From NCBI GenBank assembly GCA_940671915.1, contig CALNVZ010003426.1:23944957-24008956 (forward strand): a DNA stretch of 64,000 bases, read 5' to 3'. Each line of letters begins with the position of its first letter. Position 1 is the stretch's first letter. The DNA comes from Paracentrotus lividus (lineage: Eukaryota; Echinodermata; Echinoidea; Camarodonta; Echinidae). The position numbers and the translations under genes are program-made. Positions 12,486 through 24,115 of this stretch are shown one piece after another. The notes under the pieces are model-generated. The model worked only from the letters and a program-made list of their open reading frames with translations. It made no database searches and was not told the origin of the DNA.

Positions 12486-13265
12486 ATGGGGGGGGCGCCA
12501 AATCGACCTTAAAATTAGGGGGACGCCAAATCGACCTTAATTTAGGGGGCGCCAAATCGACAGTAAACTAAGGGGCGCCAAATTGACCTTAACACTTAGG
12601 GGCGCCAAATCGACCTTAAAATTAGGGGCGCCAAATCGACCTTAAATTTAGGGGGCGCCAAATCGACAGTAAACTAAGGGGCGCCAAATTGACCTTAAAC
12701 TTAGGGGCGCCAAATCAATAGTAAACTAAGGGGCGCCAAATTGACCTTAAACTTAGGGGCGCCAAATCGACCTTTAATTAAGGGGGGCGCCAAATCGACA
12801 GTAAACTAAGGGGTGCCAAATTGACCTAAACTTAGGGGCGCCAAATCGACCTAAATTTAGGGGCGCCAAATCAACAGTAAACTAAGGGGCGCCAAATTGA
12901 CCATAAACTTAGGGGCGCAAAATCGACCTTAAATTAGGGGCGCCAATCGACTAAATAAGCGGGGGCGGGGCGCCAAAATGATCTTAAACGTAAAGGCGCC
13001 AAATTTAGATCAAATGTAGGGGCGCAAAATGATCTGAAACTTTAGGGGCGCTGAATTGACCTGAGACTTAGGGGCGCTGATTTAACCTGAAGTTAAGGGG
13101 TGCCAAATCGATCTTAAATTAAAGGACGCCAGATTGAGATCAAATGGGGGGGGGGCGCCGAATTGACCTGAGACTATAGGGGTGCCAAATTATCTTAAAC
13201 TTAGTGGCTCTAACTATATCCTAACTTAGGGAGGGGTGCCGAATTTACGTGAAACTAAGGGGCCC
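12486..13265. repeat. 26-bp GGGGCGCCAAAT satellite array
   Basis: About 28 head-to-tail units follow GGGGCGCCAAATCGACCTTA plus a short AT spacer. Alternating unit types end in GACCTTAAACTTA or GACAGTAAACTAA, so a two-unit higher-order pattern is visible at the start. Units decay towards 13265. Degraded units reappear at 13665-13845, 14140-14280 and 14535-14665. Confidence 0.9.
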
Positions 13266-13359
13266 CAAACACGCAAAAAAAAACAGAAGGGGTCTATAAA
13301 ATTGTCTCTATCTATAAATAGCAAAATTTTAAAATTCCATGCCTCCTGGTTGTATAAAC

Positions 13360-15010
13360 ATAGCAAAATTTTCGCTCGCGCTTCGCGCTCGCATCATCTT
13401 TCCCATTGATTTATTACATTGTGTCGAGGAACGCGTAAAATGTCCTGTCTTCTAATTATTCGAATGGTCAAATTTCCGTTTCCTATTCGCACACGCCTAT
13501 GTTTTTCCTCTTACCAGAATTTACATTATGGGATTCTAACCGTCAAACATTTAATTTTTTTTTTTTCACGTTACATTTTTTATTATAATTTTTTTAAATT
13601 ATTTTATATTATTATTATTTTGTTTTTTTTGCATTTCAATTTTCTGCATGTTCAACATATTAGCGGCGCCTAATTGAGCTTACACGTACGGGCGCCAAGA
13701 TGACCTGAAACATATGGGGGCACTGAATTGAAGTTAAGGGGTCGTCAAATCGATTTAAAATTAGGGGCGCCAAATTGAGCTTACACTTTCAGTGCCCATG
13801 ATCTGAAACTAAGGGCGCCGAATTTACCTGAAACTAAGGGGTAACAAATAAGTTTTTATGTAGATAGAGCGAAATTTCAAAATTCATGTATCCGGGTCTG
13901 TATATACAAAGCAAAATTTCGCTCGCGCTTCGCGCTCGCATAATTCTCCCCCAATGAATTAGTACATTGTGTTCTAAGGAACGCATGCAAATTCCTGTTT
14001 TCTAATCATTTAATACATCAAAACTTCCGTTCTTGCTTCGTCCTCGCCTGTGTTTTCCTCTTACCAAAATTTACATTATGGGATCTAACCATCAAAACAT
14101 TTCAATTTATTTGATTTCACGTTACGTTCGTTTTTGCATTTCAAATTGACCTAAATCTTAGGGGCGTCAAATTGACCTGATACTTAGGGATGCCAATTTA
14201 TCTAAACTTAGGGGCTCCAACTTTATTTTGAACTTAGGAGGTGTGCCGAATTACCTGAAACTAAGGGCAACAACTTGGTATTTGAAATATGGTCTCTAAA
14301 ATTTTTAATTCCTCCTGGTCTGTTTATACATAGCAAAATTTTGGCTCATTTTCCCAATGAGTTATTACATTGTGTTCCTGAGGAACGCATGCAATGCCAT
14401 GTTCTCATCATTCAAAGACATCAAAATTCCGCTCTCGCCTGTGTTTTTCTCTGACAAAATTTACATTATAGGATACTAATCATCAAGACATTTAAATTTA
14501 TTTGAATACACGTTACATTTATTCTGCATTATCCCAGGGGCATCAAATCACCTAAATCGTACATGTATGGCGCCAATTCAAGCTTTAGGGGCGCCAAATG
14601 ATTAGTTGGTTCTAAATTGAGCTGAAACTTATGGGGGCGCCAAATTTATCTTAAACTTATTGAGGGAAGCAGAAGAATAGATAAGCAGCCAGATAGATAG
14701 ATAGATATTCATCTTTCTTTCCTTCAATCATGTAAATTACTGGCCACAATCGTCTTTAATTATGGAGGCCAAATCCTAAACTTTAGATCTTTATTACAAA
14801 GAGCAAAATTTTCGCTCGCGCTTCGCGCTCGCATCATTTTCCAAAGAGTTATTACATTGTGTTCCTGAGGAATGCATAAATGCCAGTTTTCAGAGATCAT
14901 TCCAATACATCAAATTCCGCTCGCGATTCACGCTCGCCTATTTTTTCTTTCTTGTAACCAGATTATGAGATTCTGAACAACAAAACATCAATATACATTT
15001 TGACTTCACA
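13360..15010. repeat. Four about 230-300-bp modules interspersed with satellite
   Basis: Modules start near 13365, 13910, 14330 and 14800. Most share AAAATTTTCGCTCGCGCTTC, then a TTATTACATTGTGTTC phrase, GAGGAACGC and ATTTACATTATGGGAT. The third module lacks the GCGCTTCGCG motif. They alternate with decayed GGGGCGCC units, giving a higher-order repeat of roughly 450-550 bp. Confidence 0.7.
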
Positions 15011-15727
15011 TTACTTGAGGACAAATTTCACATGACAAATTTCACATGATTTATATGGCTTCTTCAAATCGTTTTGATGGACAAATTACAGCTCCGTTCA
15101 TATGATATTCTGATGAAGAGCTAAACAAAATTGATACCCCTAATTGCTTAGAATTCTTTGCTTTCTGATCGTAAAGTAGAAGGAAAAATCTGATCGCGCT
15201 TCGCGCTCGTAATTAGAATTATCTTTTTTCATCTATGACAGTAATACCTCATATAACTAGACTTTCAACATGTTCAATGAACTCACCATTGGCAAGAATT
15301 TAAAAAAAAGAAAAAAAAAAACACCCGTCAAATAATTATTCTCCATAATTTCAACATACATTTAAGCCATAGGCCTATGTTTGCCTGGCTGGGGGGGGGG
15401 GCATATTTTGAAAAGTACACAGGGCGCCAAATCACGTCGGCCCCCGGGGTGCGAATCCTGGATACGCGCCTGCATTAACTCGGCTTTACTCGCAATACAC
15501 TCTCTTTCACTCGGACAAGATCGCAATAACTCGAGAACAACTCGCTACTACTCGTTTTTACTCTTTGCTACTCGCACTGAACTCTGTTCAACTCGTATTG
15601 AACTCGCATTGAAATATTTACAAGCATGAAAAAATGTGTCATTTTCCCGCGAGTTTCCGCGAGTTGGAACTCGCGGAAGCTCGCAAGGACTCGTACTAGA
15701 CTCTCGCTCTGTGTGAACGTAGCATTA

Positions 15728-16301
15728 GCCTTTTGTCGAGGCCTTGTTCATTTGGCTTAATATCGTCGTTTGCCGAATGATGCCGAGCGAAGCGAGGCGA
15801 GAACCCGAACTCGCGAAGCGAGTCGGGCTTGTTGAGCGGAGCGAAACAAGCTGTGGGCAGGCGGTTGCGTCTATTCATGATGGGGTGTTAATACCCGCTG
15901 GTTGAGCGTTGAACTTATTTTGCACACCTTTTATTCGTTAGATATCACGACTCAATTTTTGGGGGAAATTGTACAGATATCATAGGTATCTGTTATGGAG
16001 TTAACACCAGCTATGTCAAAAGTGAATATGAATGCATTTTGATCGAGCTTATTCTGCAATGTTGATAGAATCCCTCCACTAGTTGACTATTCTAAAATCC
16101 TGGGCGAATTACTAATACATTCGTTAACGAGGTCAGACAGCATACATATCATTAGGAAGTCGTATCTTATGAATAATAATTCAACACAGAAGTCAAGAGG
16201 CCTTGTTTCACCGCTCGTTCGCGAGTTCGGGTTTTCTCCTCGCTTCCCGCGACATCATTCGGCAAACGACGACCAGCCAACAGGGCCTCGACAAGAGGCT
16301 A
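15728..16301. repeat. Inverted-repeat element abutting the ACTCG element
   Basis: GCCTTTTGTCGAGGCC near 15728 is mirrored by GGCCTCGACAAGAGGC ending at 16300. Inner arms (CGTCGTTTGCCGAATGATG and CATCATTCGGCAAACGACG) also pair. GAGCGAAGCGAG and GCGAAGCGAG motifs fill the left arm. It starts directly after the TTA of the previous element. Confidence 0.65.
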
Positions 16302-17878
16302 ATTATTCCCAGACATCAGAGTCAATATCTGAAAGGTGCTAAGATTTGGCAATCCTAAAGTCCACATTTAATCTTCCTATTAAAAATGGAAAATTGCACC
16401 TTTTCTTTCCACATGCCCAGGCAAATAAATTTAAATGTATTTTGTGGCTGATCGTTGCTTACAATATGGAAAAATATAAGATTAGTGATCACCGACATCG
16501 AAAAGGGACCATTATAGTAAAACAAATCGCCTTTTGGTCTACATATAATTTGACTTAATACCCGTTTGGTCTCATCCCACATATTCTAATTCCATTTCGT
16601 CCAAAACCAGTCCTTTTGGTATAATTGCCACTTCGCCCTTCTACCATTTTGTCTAATTCCCACTTTGTCTAGTAGCTATTTCAATACATTCTATACATTT
16701 ACTTGTAGGTGTTACTTTCTTCTTTGCTCCATGATCTAAGATTAAATTGAGTTGATTTTTCTTTTTTCTCTTTTCTTTTTTCATTATCATTTTTTTTACA
16801 ACACACACATTTCCATACACAAAATATAAAACTCATACAAACTATGATATTCAGTTGTTATGTGTTTAATCGTGAATTATTCGACAAATTCCAATTCAGT
16901 TACTAAAACTACAAATAGTCTGATCCAGTATGCTCGTGTAGACTACGAGACTTTCATGGACGTGACCCAGTCAGTATAAATACACCGGTGTGCTCATATT
17001 CCTGCCATTCATCTCTTCGTTTAGAGAGAGAAAATACCACCATTTGAGAAGTCACTATACACATTTTTTGTATGATTTCGGAATTCCATTTTGATTGACC
17101 CACGGCTGAGCAGTTCAAGCGAAAAGGATAATAATATTTCATTACTCGTACTTGCTTATTCAACGCCTACACGAATATTCATCTGTGGTAAGATACTAGT
17201 AGTTGGAATGGCCCAACAACCTGTATTCTGACTAGTTTCTGATCAAAAGTGAACCGAAAGTCTCTGGCAGGTGTAGACACGTCCGTCTAATATTGTAGTA
17301 CAACCTCGAAATCACTGAACGACATGTTTATTCATTATTCTCTCAAATCAAATAGCCACGGGGAACATTTTCTTGGTCAATGGTGCGTTTGAAACATTTC
17401 TTACCTCTTTTATTTGTTCATGTTGAAGATTAGCCTACATCGTGGTCTGGGTTCGAATTATATTTGGTACCTGGCAAACACAAACTTCAGCAGGCAAGGT
17501 GTGAACTGTTTTTAAGTGGGGGCTCATGTTTACTCGTTATTGTGTCTGTCTGCCTCATTCGACGATAACACCAGCTTTCTACAAGTCTTGGAACATTATG
17601 AACGTCAAAAGTTTGTTTTTTCTCCTTGAAACATATAGGCAGTGACACTCATCGGTATCGAACACGCCATCGATAACAGAATATTCTGCCAGAAACCATT
17701 CTCTCGTCGAGTGCATCGTAAAGCATTGGCAACCCAAAGAACTTAACTAAGCCGCATGAACCCGAGTTGACAAAAATATTTGTACAGACACAAGATAACA
17801 TCAGCTGCTAGTACTCTCAACAAGATCTAGGGATTCACCTTGATTATCTCTCTGGTCTGAAAGTTAGAAGGAGTCGTC
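16302..17878. other. Upstream region of the signal-peptide exon
   Basis: No other coding exon was recognised. Positions 16540-16680 hold short phrases of a dispersed motif (TTTGGTCTAAT, CATTTTGTCTAATTCCCACT). A TATAAATA is at 16975-16982, but nothing else marks a promoter. The exon's 5' untranslated leader probably lies in the last few hundred bases. Confidence 0.35.
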
Positions 17879-17957
17879 ATGGGGGCGTCAGTGGTATCCG
17901 TTGTCGTTCTTTTGCTAGCAGTTGTAACTCGACCAAAGACTGTCTCCTCGTCAGCAT
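17879..17957 (+). CDS. Signal-peptide exon of a putative Ig-domain protein
   Basis: Seen: an ATG in good context (G at -3 and at +4) opens 26 codons. They have a short N-terminus (MGAS), a hydrophobic core VVSVVVLLLAVV at residues 5-16, then TRPKTVSSSA. The last base before the donor GTAAGT at 17958 leaves the frame in phase 1. The Ig exons at 50095 and 59486 begin with the two bases that complete this codon as Ser. Known: phase-1 junctions between a leader exon and an Ig exon are usual for Ig-superfamily genes. Inferred: this exon is the leader of the Ig gene downstream. The link would need an intron of 32-41 kb, long but filled with transposons. It could instead belong to a separate short gene or splice to an exon not recognised here. 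SSA followed by S would be an acceptable cleavage site. Confidence 0.55.
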
Positions 17958-18299
17958 GTAAGTCAAACTTTATTTTCTTGTATCACCTTATTACCATTCT
18001 GAGGCTTTAATTTGACATAATTTCTGTATATAACGTAGGCCTACCTGGGGCAATACAAAGGTTGGTCTTGTTAATATTCTGGTGCTTTATGTCTATACAG
18101 TGCGTATAAAAAATAAAGATAATCCAATTTTACAAGGGCCATAACCCAATTTCATTTATATATCTTGGCATTGATCAACGGCGTAAATCTGTGTCGAGGA
18201 AAGGGGGGGGGGGACGAGCGAAATAATTTGCCAACTTGTCCCGATCTTGTTTGGCATTCACAAGCTCTAAAACGTTATTAATACCCATATATAGCAGTG

Positions 18300-19400
18300 G
18301 CAGTGGCGGATTTGAGAGGAAGGGAGTGTGAATAGAATTTGTCTTTGAATGTATGTTTCTAGCTTCAGTGGCTGCATTGATTACTGTTCATTTTAGTAAT
18401 TGAAAAAACTAATGCGAGCGCGAAGCGCGAGCCGAAAATTTAAGCTAAAATTTGGAGTTATTTGTGCATTATAGTTCCTTTTTTAGTATCAGCGAGCGTG
18501 AAGCGCGAGCGGAAAATTTGAAGCTGAAATTGGATATGTTTGTGCATTAAAGGTCCTAGATATAGTATTTGCGAGCGGGAAACAAAATAAAAACGAAAAA
18601 CAAAAATATGTAGTAGAGGCAGAATGGATTTGAAAGTGGGGTCTCGATAAAAAGTGCACTTTTTCTGAAAAGGGGGACACTTTAGATCAGAGGCATAGAT
18701 CTATAGAGAAATTTATTCAGAGAGCGAGGAGATAGGAAGAAAAGTTGTCTTTAATGTATACTTTAAGGAATCATAATGGCTGCCTTGATTCCAGTTTATT
18801 TTAGTAATTGAAAAAGTAATGCGAGCGCGAAGCGCAAGCAGAAAATTTTGAGGTAAAGGTTTGAGATATTTGTGCATTGTAGTTCCAATTAACTATCAGC
18901 GAGCGCAAAGCGCGAGCCGAAAATTTTAAGCTGAAATTGAATATTTTTTTTGTGCTTTAAAGGTCCTTTATAGTATCCGCGAGCGCGAAAAAAAACAACA
19001 AAACAGAACAAAAACACACAGTAGAGGCGGCGTCACGAATTTGAAATTGAGGTCTCGATGGAAAAAAGGGCACTTTTTCTACAAAAGGGGACACTTTCGG
19101 AGGCATATATAGACCTGAAGAGAAATATATTCGAAGAGGGAGGGTGTACGTAGAAAATTTGTCTTTGAATGTATGCTTTAAGAATCATAATGGTAGCCTT
19201 GATTCCTGTTCATTTTATTAATAGAAAAAGTAATGCGAACGCGAAGCGCGAGCCCAAACGTTTAAGCTAAAAATTGGAGATTATAAATCCTATTTAGTAT
19301 CAGCGAGAGCGAAGTGCGAGCAGAAAATAATTTAGTTTCCATTTAGAAGATACATTTTACATACTTTGTTTTAAAAAAACAGCGATAGAAAACGAATCCA
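18300..19400. repeat. About 410-bp tandem repeat with GCGAGCGCGAAGCGCGAGC motifs
   Basis: Phrases recur at about 410-bp spacing. TTTGTCTTTGAATGTATG is near 18338 and 19158, with a variant near 18746. A TTCATTTTAGTAATTGAAAAA phrase, in variants, follows each. Each unit carries two or three copies of the GC-rich motif. About 2.5 units are present. The start, CAGTGGCGGATTTGAG near 18301, resembles the hAT-like end motif of the window. It lies just downstream of the leader exon, presumably in the intron. Confidence 0.75.
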
Positions 19401-20954
19401 CAATCTTTGCTACGAAAATTTTGTGGGCTGCAGGCCCCACCCTTACAAAAATATCCTGTGGTACCACACAACGGTACCATACAAAATACCACAGGATTTT
19501 CCTATGGTATTTTTGGCACAAATACCACATAAAATACCATACAGCAGTACCATACAGCTAAAATACCATAGGGTTTCCTATGGTTTTTTGGCACAGATAC
19601 CACAGGATTTCCTATGGTTTTTTGGCACAAATACCAAAGGATTTCCTATGGTATTCTGGCACGAATTCTGGCACGAATACCATACAGAAGTACCATACAG
19701 CAGTACCATACAGCAAAAATAGTATCCCAAAGCATGGAGTTGCTAAGTATGCCCACAGCAATACCACACAAAGGTACCAGGATTACCACATACTGTTACG
19801 ACCGGAACACCACTCGCCGTTGACACAGGGATACCGTACGCCGTTATCACAGGAATGCTACAGACAAACGAGGATGCCATACCACTATCTAGCAAAAATA
19901 TTTTGGGTCACAGTTAGTTATTTTCTATATTTCTTGATAACAATGCAAATGTCAAAACTATCGCTCTTGATGTTACTTTGTGTTTAGGAAATATATTTCC
20001 CTAAAAGTATTAATATTAAAAAAAAAAAAAAAAAATACTAATATATATTAGTATAAAAATATTAATATGCATTGAATTACTAGTTAATGAGGTAAGCTTC
20101 ACAAAAATACTGATTTGTGCATACAAAAACATTGTATGCAAATGAGCTAATTACCATACCACATGAAGTACCACACGAATACCATTCGACTACCAAACTT
20201 CAGCAGTAAACTACCATCAATCCACTTTGACTAATGCCCGTTTGGTTTCATCCGTGTCGGATGTTTGTCTTCAATCAGTTTGTCAAATTACCATTTGGTC
20301 TAATTAATTTCCATTTCGTCTAATCAAGTCGACTTGGTCAAAAACCACTTAGTCAATTCCTGTAAGAAACTATCCCTTAGAAAAAAAAAATATCCTTTGG
20401 CAATACCACACAACGGTATTGGCGGCGATCCCGGGTGGACGGGGGGACGATCGAGTTCCACCCCCACCCCCTCGATTTTTGCTTTCTGGAGGGATCGTCC
20501 ACCCTCGATTTTCAGAGCTTAACAAAAAATATATGTACATAATAATAGACGACGAGGCACAGTGTGCGTAAAATGTACCAGGTTCAGGTCATTAAAAAGC
20601 AACATTTTCGGCTCGCGCTTCGCTTGCAAAAAAAAAAAAAAAAAACCCAGACCATAATTAAACTAATAATCTTTCTTCAGGTTCCTATATTCATTTATTC
20701 TTTTATTTGTTACAACGTGTATCTAGTGTATAATGAATTCCCCTCCAAAATTGGCGGCAATCAGGGGGACGTTTCCCCTTGATTTTTAAAGCTTCACATT
20801 TTGTTTTTATTTTCTAAGTATTTTGGATAGATTTTGTATTTGCCCACTTGTCCAAATGTGATGGAAATAAACTTTTAAACTTTTTAAAAATATTTGTTTT
20901 CAGGTCCGTATCGTTATAAAAAGTGACCATATTCAGAAAGGGATTACAAACATA

Positions 20955-21935
20955 GGGTACATGCAGGTAATATGGGACAGCAGGTAATATGGGACACCTG
21001 AAGCAAATCATGTCGTGACCGTCGACCGGTGACCGATGACCGGTGTGAGCACCATAATGTTGTTCATATGAACTGTATACGTAAATATATCGACGTGAGA
21101 GCATCTAATGCCGAAATTTCTCTGAGAAAATTGCTGAAAACCAAAAAGGTAGGTAAAACTTACGGCATTTTTTTACCCTGATGTAAAATTTGATATTTCA
21201 CAGAATGTGATGGTGAAAGAGTGTTTGAGGGGGTAACCTCAATTGTTTTGTATATTTAGTAAGCTTATAGTTTCATTTTGATCATACTAGCGTGTACAGG
21301 TCAATTTGTTTTAGTGAAGGGGTGCAATGTTGCATTAAATGCTTGCCTGACACAGCAACATTAGTGCAGGTAATATGGGACATCCAATGGCGGAAATGAT
21401 TCTGGTACTTAGTATTGGGATGAGGCATCAATCTCTTTGCTACGATTTTTTAGGGTATATTCACAGTATATAATTAATATAAATAACTTATTGTAGGCCT
21501 ATATTGACTTGTATAATGAAAATAATATTAAAATAATATTAAAAAAAGAAATAATATACAAAATACATAACAATGAAATATATAGTCAAAGGTTTTACTG
21601 AAGGGTCTTATAATTTCAAATTATATCTTAAAGTTAATGATTTTCAACATTTTAAGCAAATTCCAGACATGGTAGAGTAATTGTAGTTTTTAAAACGTAC
21701 ATTAAATACATGTCCCATATTACCTGCACATACAGGTAATATGGGCACTTTGGTAATGACGTCAACATTTGAATATTGCAGACAGGGGGGTTGGTGATAA
21801 TTGTTTTTCTTCACAATAAAAGTTAGAGCAGTAGTTATTGATTCATATAAACAAAGATTAGACTGTGTGTCATTTCGTAATTTTATGCAAATTAGGCAAA
21901 TGAGCTTAGGGGGTCCATATTACCTGCATGTACCC
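20955..21935. mobile_element. TA-flanked element with CAGGTAATATGGGAC motifs
   Basis: The left end GGGTACATGCAGGTAATATG and right end CATATTACCTGCATGTACCC are inverted repeats flanked by TA (20953-20954 and 21936-21937). The 15-mer CAGGTAATATGGGAC or its complement occurs about six times: twice at the left end, near 21366, twice near 21713-21740, and at the right end. There is no coding capacity. TA flanks suggest a Tc1/mariner-type mechanism. Confidence 0.7.
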
Positions 21936-22326
21936 TAATATATTTTGTAAAACACTGATTAATGAGATTTTCACTCGCGCTTCGGAATTGTATTTTCTTT
22001 AAGGGTAGTGATTATCAGCTAGTGAAATAATGATTAATGTTATTATAAAGCAAAATTTACAGCTCGCGCTTCGCGCTCACAAACAAATAACAATAACCTA
22101 CAATGATTTAACGATTTAACTATGTCTTCAGGTCGATATAACGTATTTGTGGAATATGTTTTATTTGTTCCAACGTTATATTCTTTAAATTGCCATTAGT
22201 TTCTGTATAATAAGTGAAATAGATCATTCTGTTTCGAATTTTGGGTATACAAATATTTAGGACGCCTTATTCCGTTCGAGTCTATAATATTTCCCATTTC
22301 CATGAAGGGGGTGGTTTCCGTCCCCC

Positions 22327-22371
22327 CCCCCCCCTCCCCCCTCCATCGCTACCCCCATCCCCCCCCCCCCC
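22327..22371. repeat. C-rich tract
   Basis: C runs are interrupted by short T and A bases over about 50 bp, followed by CACCACCGACTG. Low complexity. Confidence 0.8.
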
Positions 22372-22691
22372 CACCACCGACTGTCATCATCAGAAATCGC
22401 CGCCCCTGACGGTAGGGGAGACCGGGACAATGTAACACGGGGCGATTGTAACAGAAGCTCCCATCCCTAGCAGAAACATGCCTTCAAACTTGACGTATGT
22501 AAAAAAAAAAAACAACAACAACAAAAAAAAAAAAAACACGTGCATTTCATCGCTCCACGTGACGTTTGATGTAAGCAGATTTAACGGTACATTGGAAACT
22601 TTCTACATTCAAACAAACAGAGCGTAAAATAATATCTGACATGGCTGTCATTCATTTTCAATGAGAAATTAAGCCTGTATTTTGCTAAGGG

Positions 22692-23703
22692 CCCGTCACA
22701 CTGAGGTCGTTCTAAACGTCTTGCCCGTTCTTGCCCGTTCTTTAAAAAATTGCTGAACGGGTCTCGGTTGGAACTTATAACTTGAAAAAATAATTTCTTG
22801 AATACGATACTAGCAGTTCTATAATAGTTCTTCTACGTCAATTCCGTCTTTATCGCCGTCGCAATACGTTGTTTATCCGTTCAGACCGAGTAAACGGCTT
22901 GTTCACTATAACCGTTCGATAGCACGTCCAAACCGTCACTAAAAATGCCTATGCGCAGCATGATAAAAGTTAGATACCATGTTCGTAGTACGTCCTTCTC
23001 GTTCAGAGTAAGTCCTACCCGTTTAAGGAACGTTGTCACTACGTTTAATTAGAAACTTGAAGCCAGTACTCTGATTTTTAACATGTTCAAAAAATCGGAA
23101 TGCCTTTCCGTTCCTCCGTTCGGGCCCGTTCGCCAAGTTCGTAAACAGATTGTAAATCGGTCTCTTACTAGATTCTAAAAGTCTGCACTACGTTCAGTCC
23201 GTGTGTAAACAGATTGAGCCCTTCACCAAGAACTGCCTAGAACGCAGTGAGAACTAGCCTCAGTGTGACGGGAATTATGACATGCCGTTCTCGTGTTAAA
23301 AATTGAAACGTATGTTCGTAGTAGGCCTACGTCTTCTCGTTGAAGTAAGTCCTACCCGTTTAAGGAACGTTGTCACTACGTTTAATTTTAGAACTTGAAT
23401 AATTAATATAACAATGCTCGTTTGTATTGACGTCCTAGCACATCTTTAGAACGATTTAAGTACGGCAATTTCGTTTGTAGTACGTCCATCTCGTTTCAGG
23501 TACGTTGCCACCCCGTTAAATTTTAGGACGAGATGGCGCCCGATTTTTTTGAACACTTTTTTGGAAATCCGACCGAGCTAGTCCATGAAGTTCGTAAACA
23601 GATCGTAAGAAGTTTTCCTACGTCCACTCAGTTTACACACAGACTATGCCCGTTCGGCAAAATTTTGCAAGAGACGTAGTAGGAACGAGCTCAGTGTGAC
23701 GGG
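22692..23703. mobile_element. CCCGTCACACTGAG element, apparent dimer
   Basis: There is one left end, CCCGTCACACTGAGG at 22692. There are two right ends: CCTCAGTGTGACGGG to 23272 and CTCAGTGTGACGGG to 23703. An internal block (GTAAGTCCTACCCGTTTAAG, GAACGTTGTCACTACGTTTA) is present near 23009 and again near 23345. This fits a tandem dimer or partial internal duplication of a MITE. CGTTC/CGTACG pentamers are frequent inside. Confidence 0.6.
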
Positions 23704-23754
23704 TCGGTATAAAGTTTTCAACAATGAATACTAAAAACATACTACTGTATGATA

Positions 23755-24115
23755 CTGCATGGTGCTACTGCTGTATGGTATTGCTTCATGGATACTGGCT
23801 ATGGGTACTGCTGTATTGGTAATGCTGTATGTACTACTGGTCTATTGGTTACTGCTGTATGGTTCTGTGTATGGTCTGTTATGTATCTGTATCGTACTGC
23901 GTATGGTACTTGCTGCTGATAGGTACTGCCGTCTGGGGTACTAATGGTACTGCTGTATGGTACTGCTGTATGGTACTGCTGTATGGTACTGCTGATGGAC
24001 TACTGTATTTGGTACTGCGTTGTTTTATGGTACTGCTGTATGGTACTGCGCTGTATTTGTGCTGCTGTATTGTACTGCTGTACGGTACTGCTTATGGTAC
24101 CGCTGCTACTACCCA
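23755..24115. repeat. TGGTACTGCTGTA short tandem repeat
   Basis: About 25 imperfect 12-14-bp units read TGGTACTGCTGTA. They are the complement, in style, of the TACAGCAGTACCATA phrases near 19545-19715. Confidence 0.85.

Larger units (their letters stand above)
12252..15472. mobile_element. hAT-like element carrying a satellite, inserted in the ACTCG element
   Basis: The left end CATGCGCGTATTCTGGGGTG is an inverted, diverged match to the right end, which reads GAATCCTGGATACGCGCCTG. These ends resemble the CAGTGGCGGATCCAGG ends found elsewhere in the window. The interior consists of a purine tract, a GGGGCGCCAAAT satellite and four modules carrying CGCTCGCGCTTCGCGCTCG. No 8-bp target duplication could be recognised, so the hAT label is tentative. 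Confidence 0.5.
11748..15724. mobile_element. ACTCG-repeat element, TTA-flanked, split by an insertion
   Basis: The ends TGCTACGTTCACACAGA (11748) and TCTGTGTGAACGTAGCA (to 15724) are exact inverted repeats. TTA flanks both sides (11745-11747 and 15725-15727). Both subterminal regions (11760-12200 and 15476-15715) are crowded with AACTCG/ACTCGC pentamer repeats. Without the insertion at 12252-15472 the element is about 756 bp. The TTA target suggests a PIF/Harbinger-type MITE. No transposase was seen. Confidence 0.75.

Noticed and set aside
12204-12571. Lys/Arg/Glu-rich frames
   Set aside because: They arise from the polypurine tract and have no independent support.
16975-16982. TATAAATA as promoter of the leader exon
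   Set aside because: It lies about 900 bases upstream of the ATG, and one TATA-like word in AT-rich DNA is expected by chance. No initiator or transcript evidence.
17879-17957. Alternative reading of the ATG as the start of a longer single-exon peptide through the donor
   Set aside because: Reading through GTAAGT continues only a short way in AT-rich sequence with no features. The donor consensus and phase match to the Ig exons are better supported.
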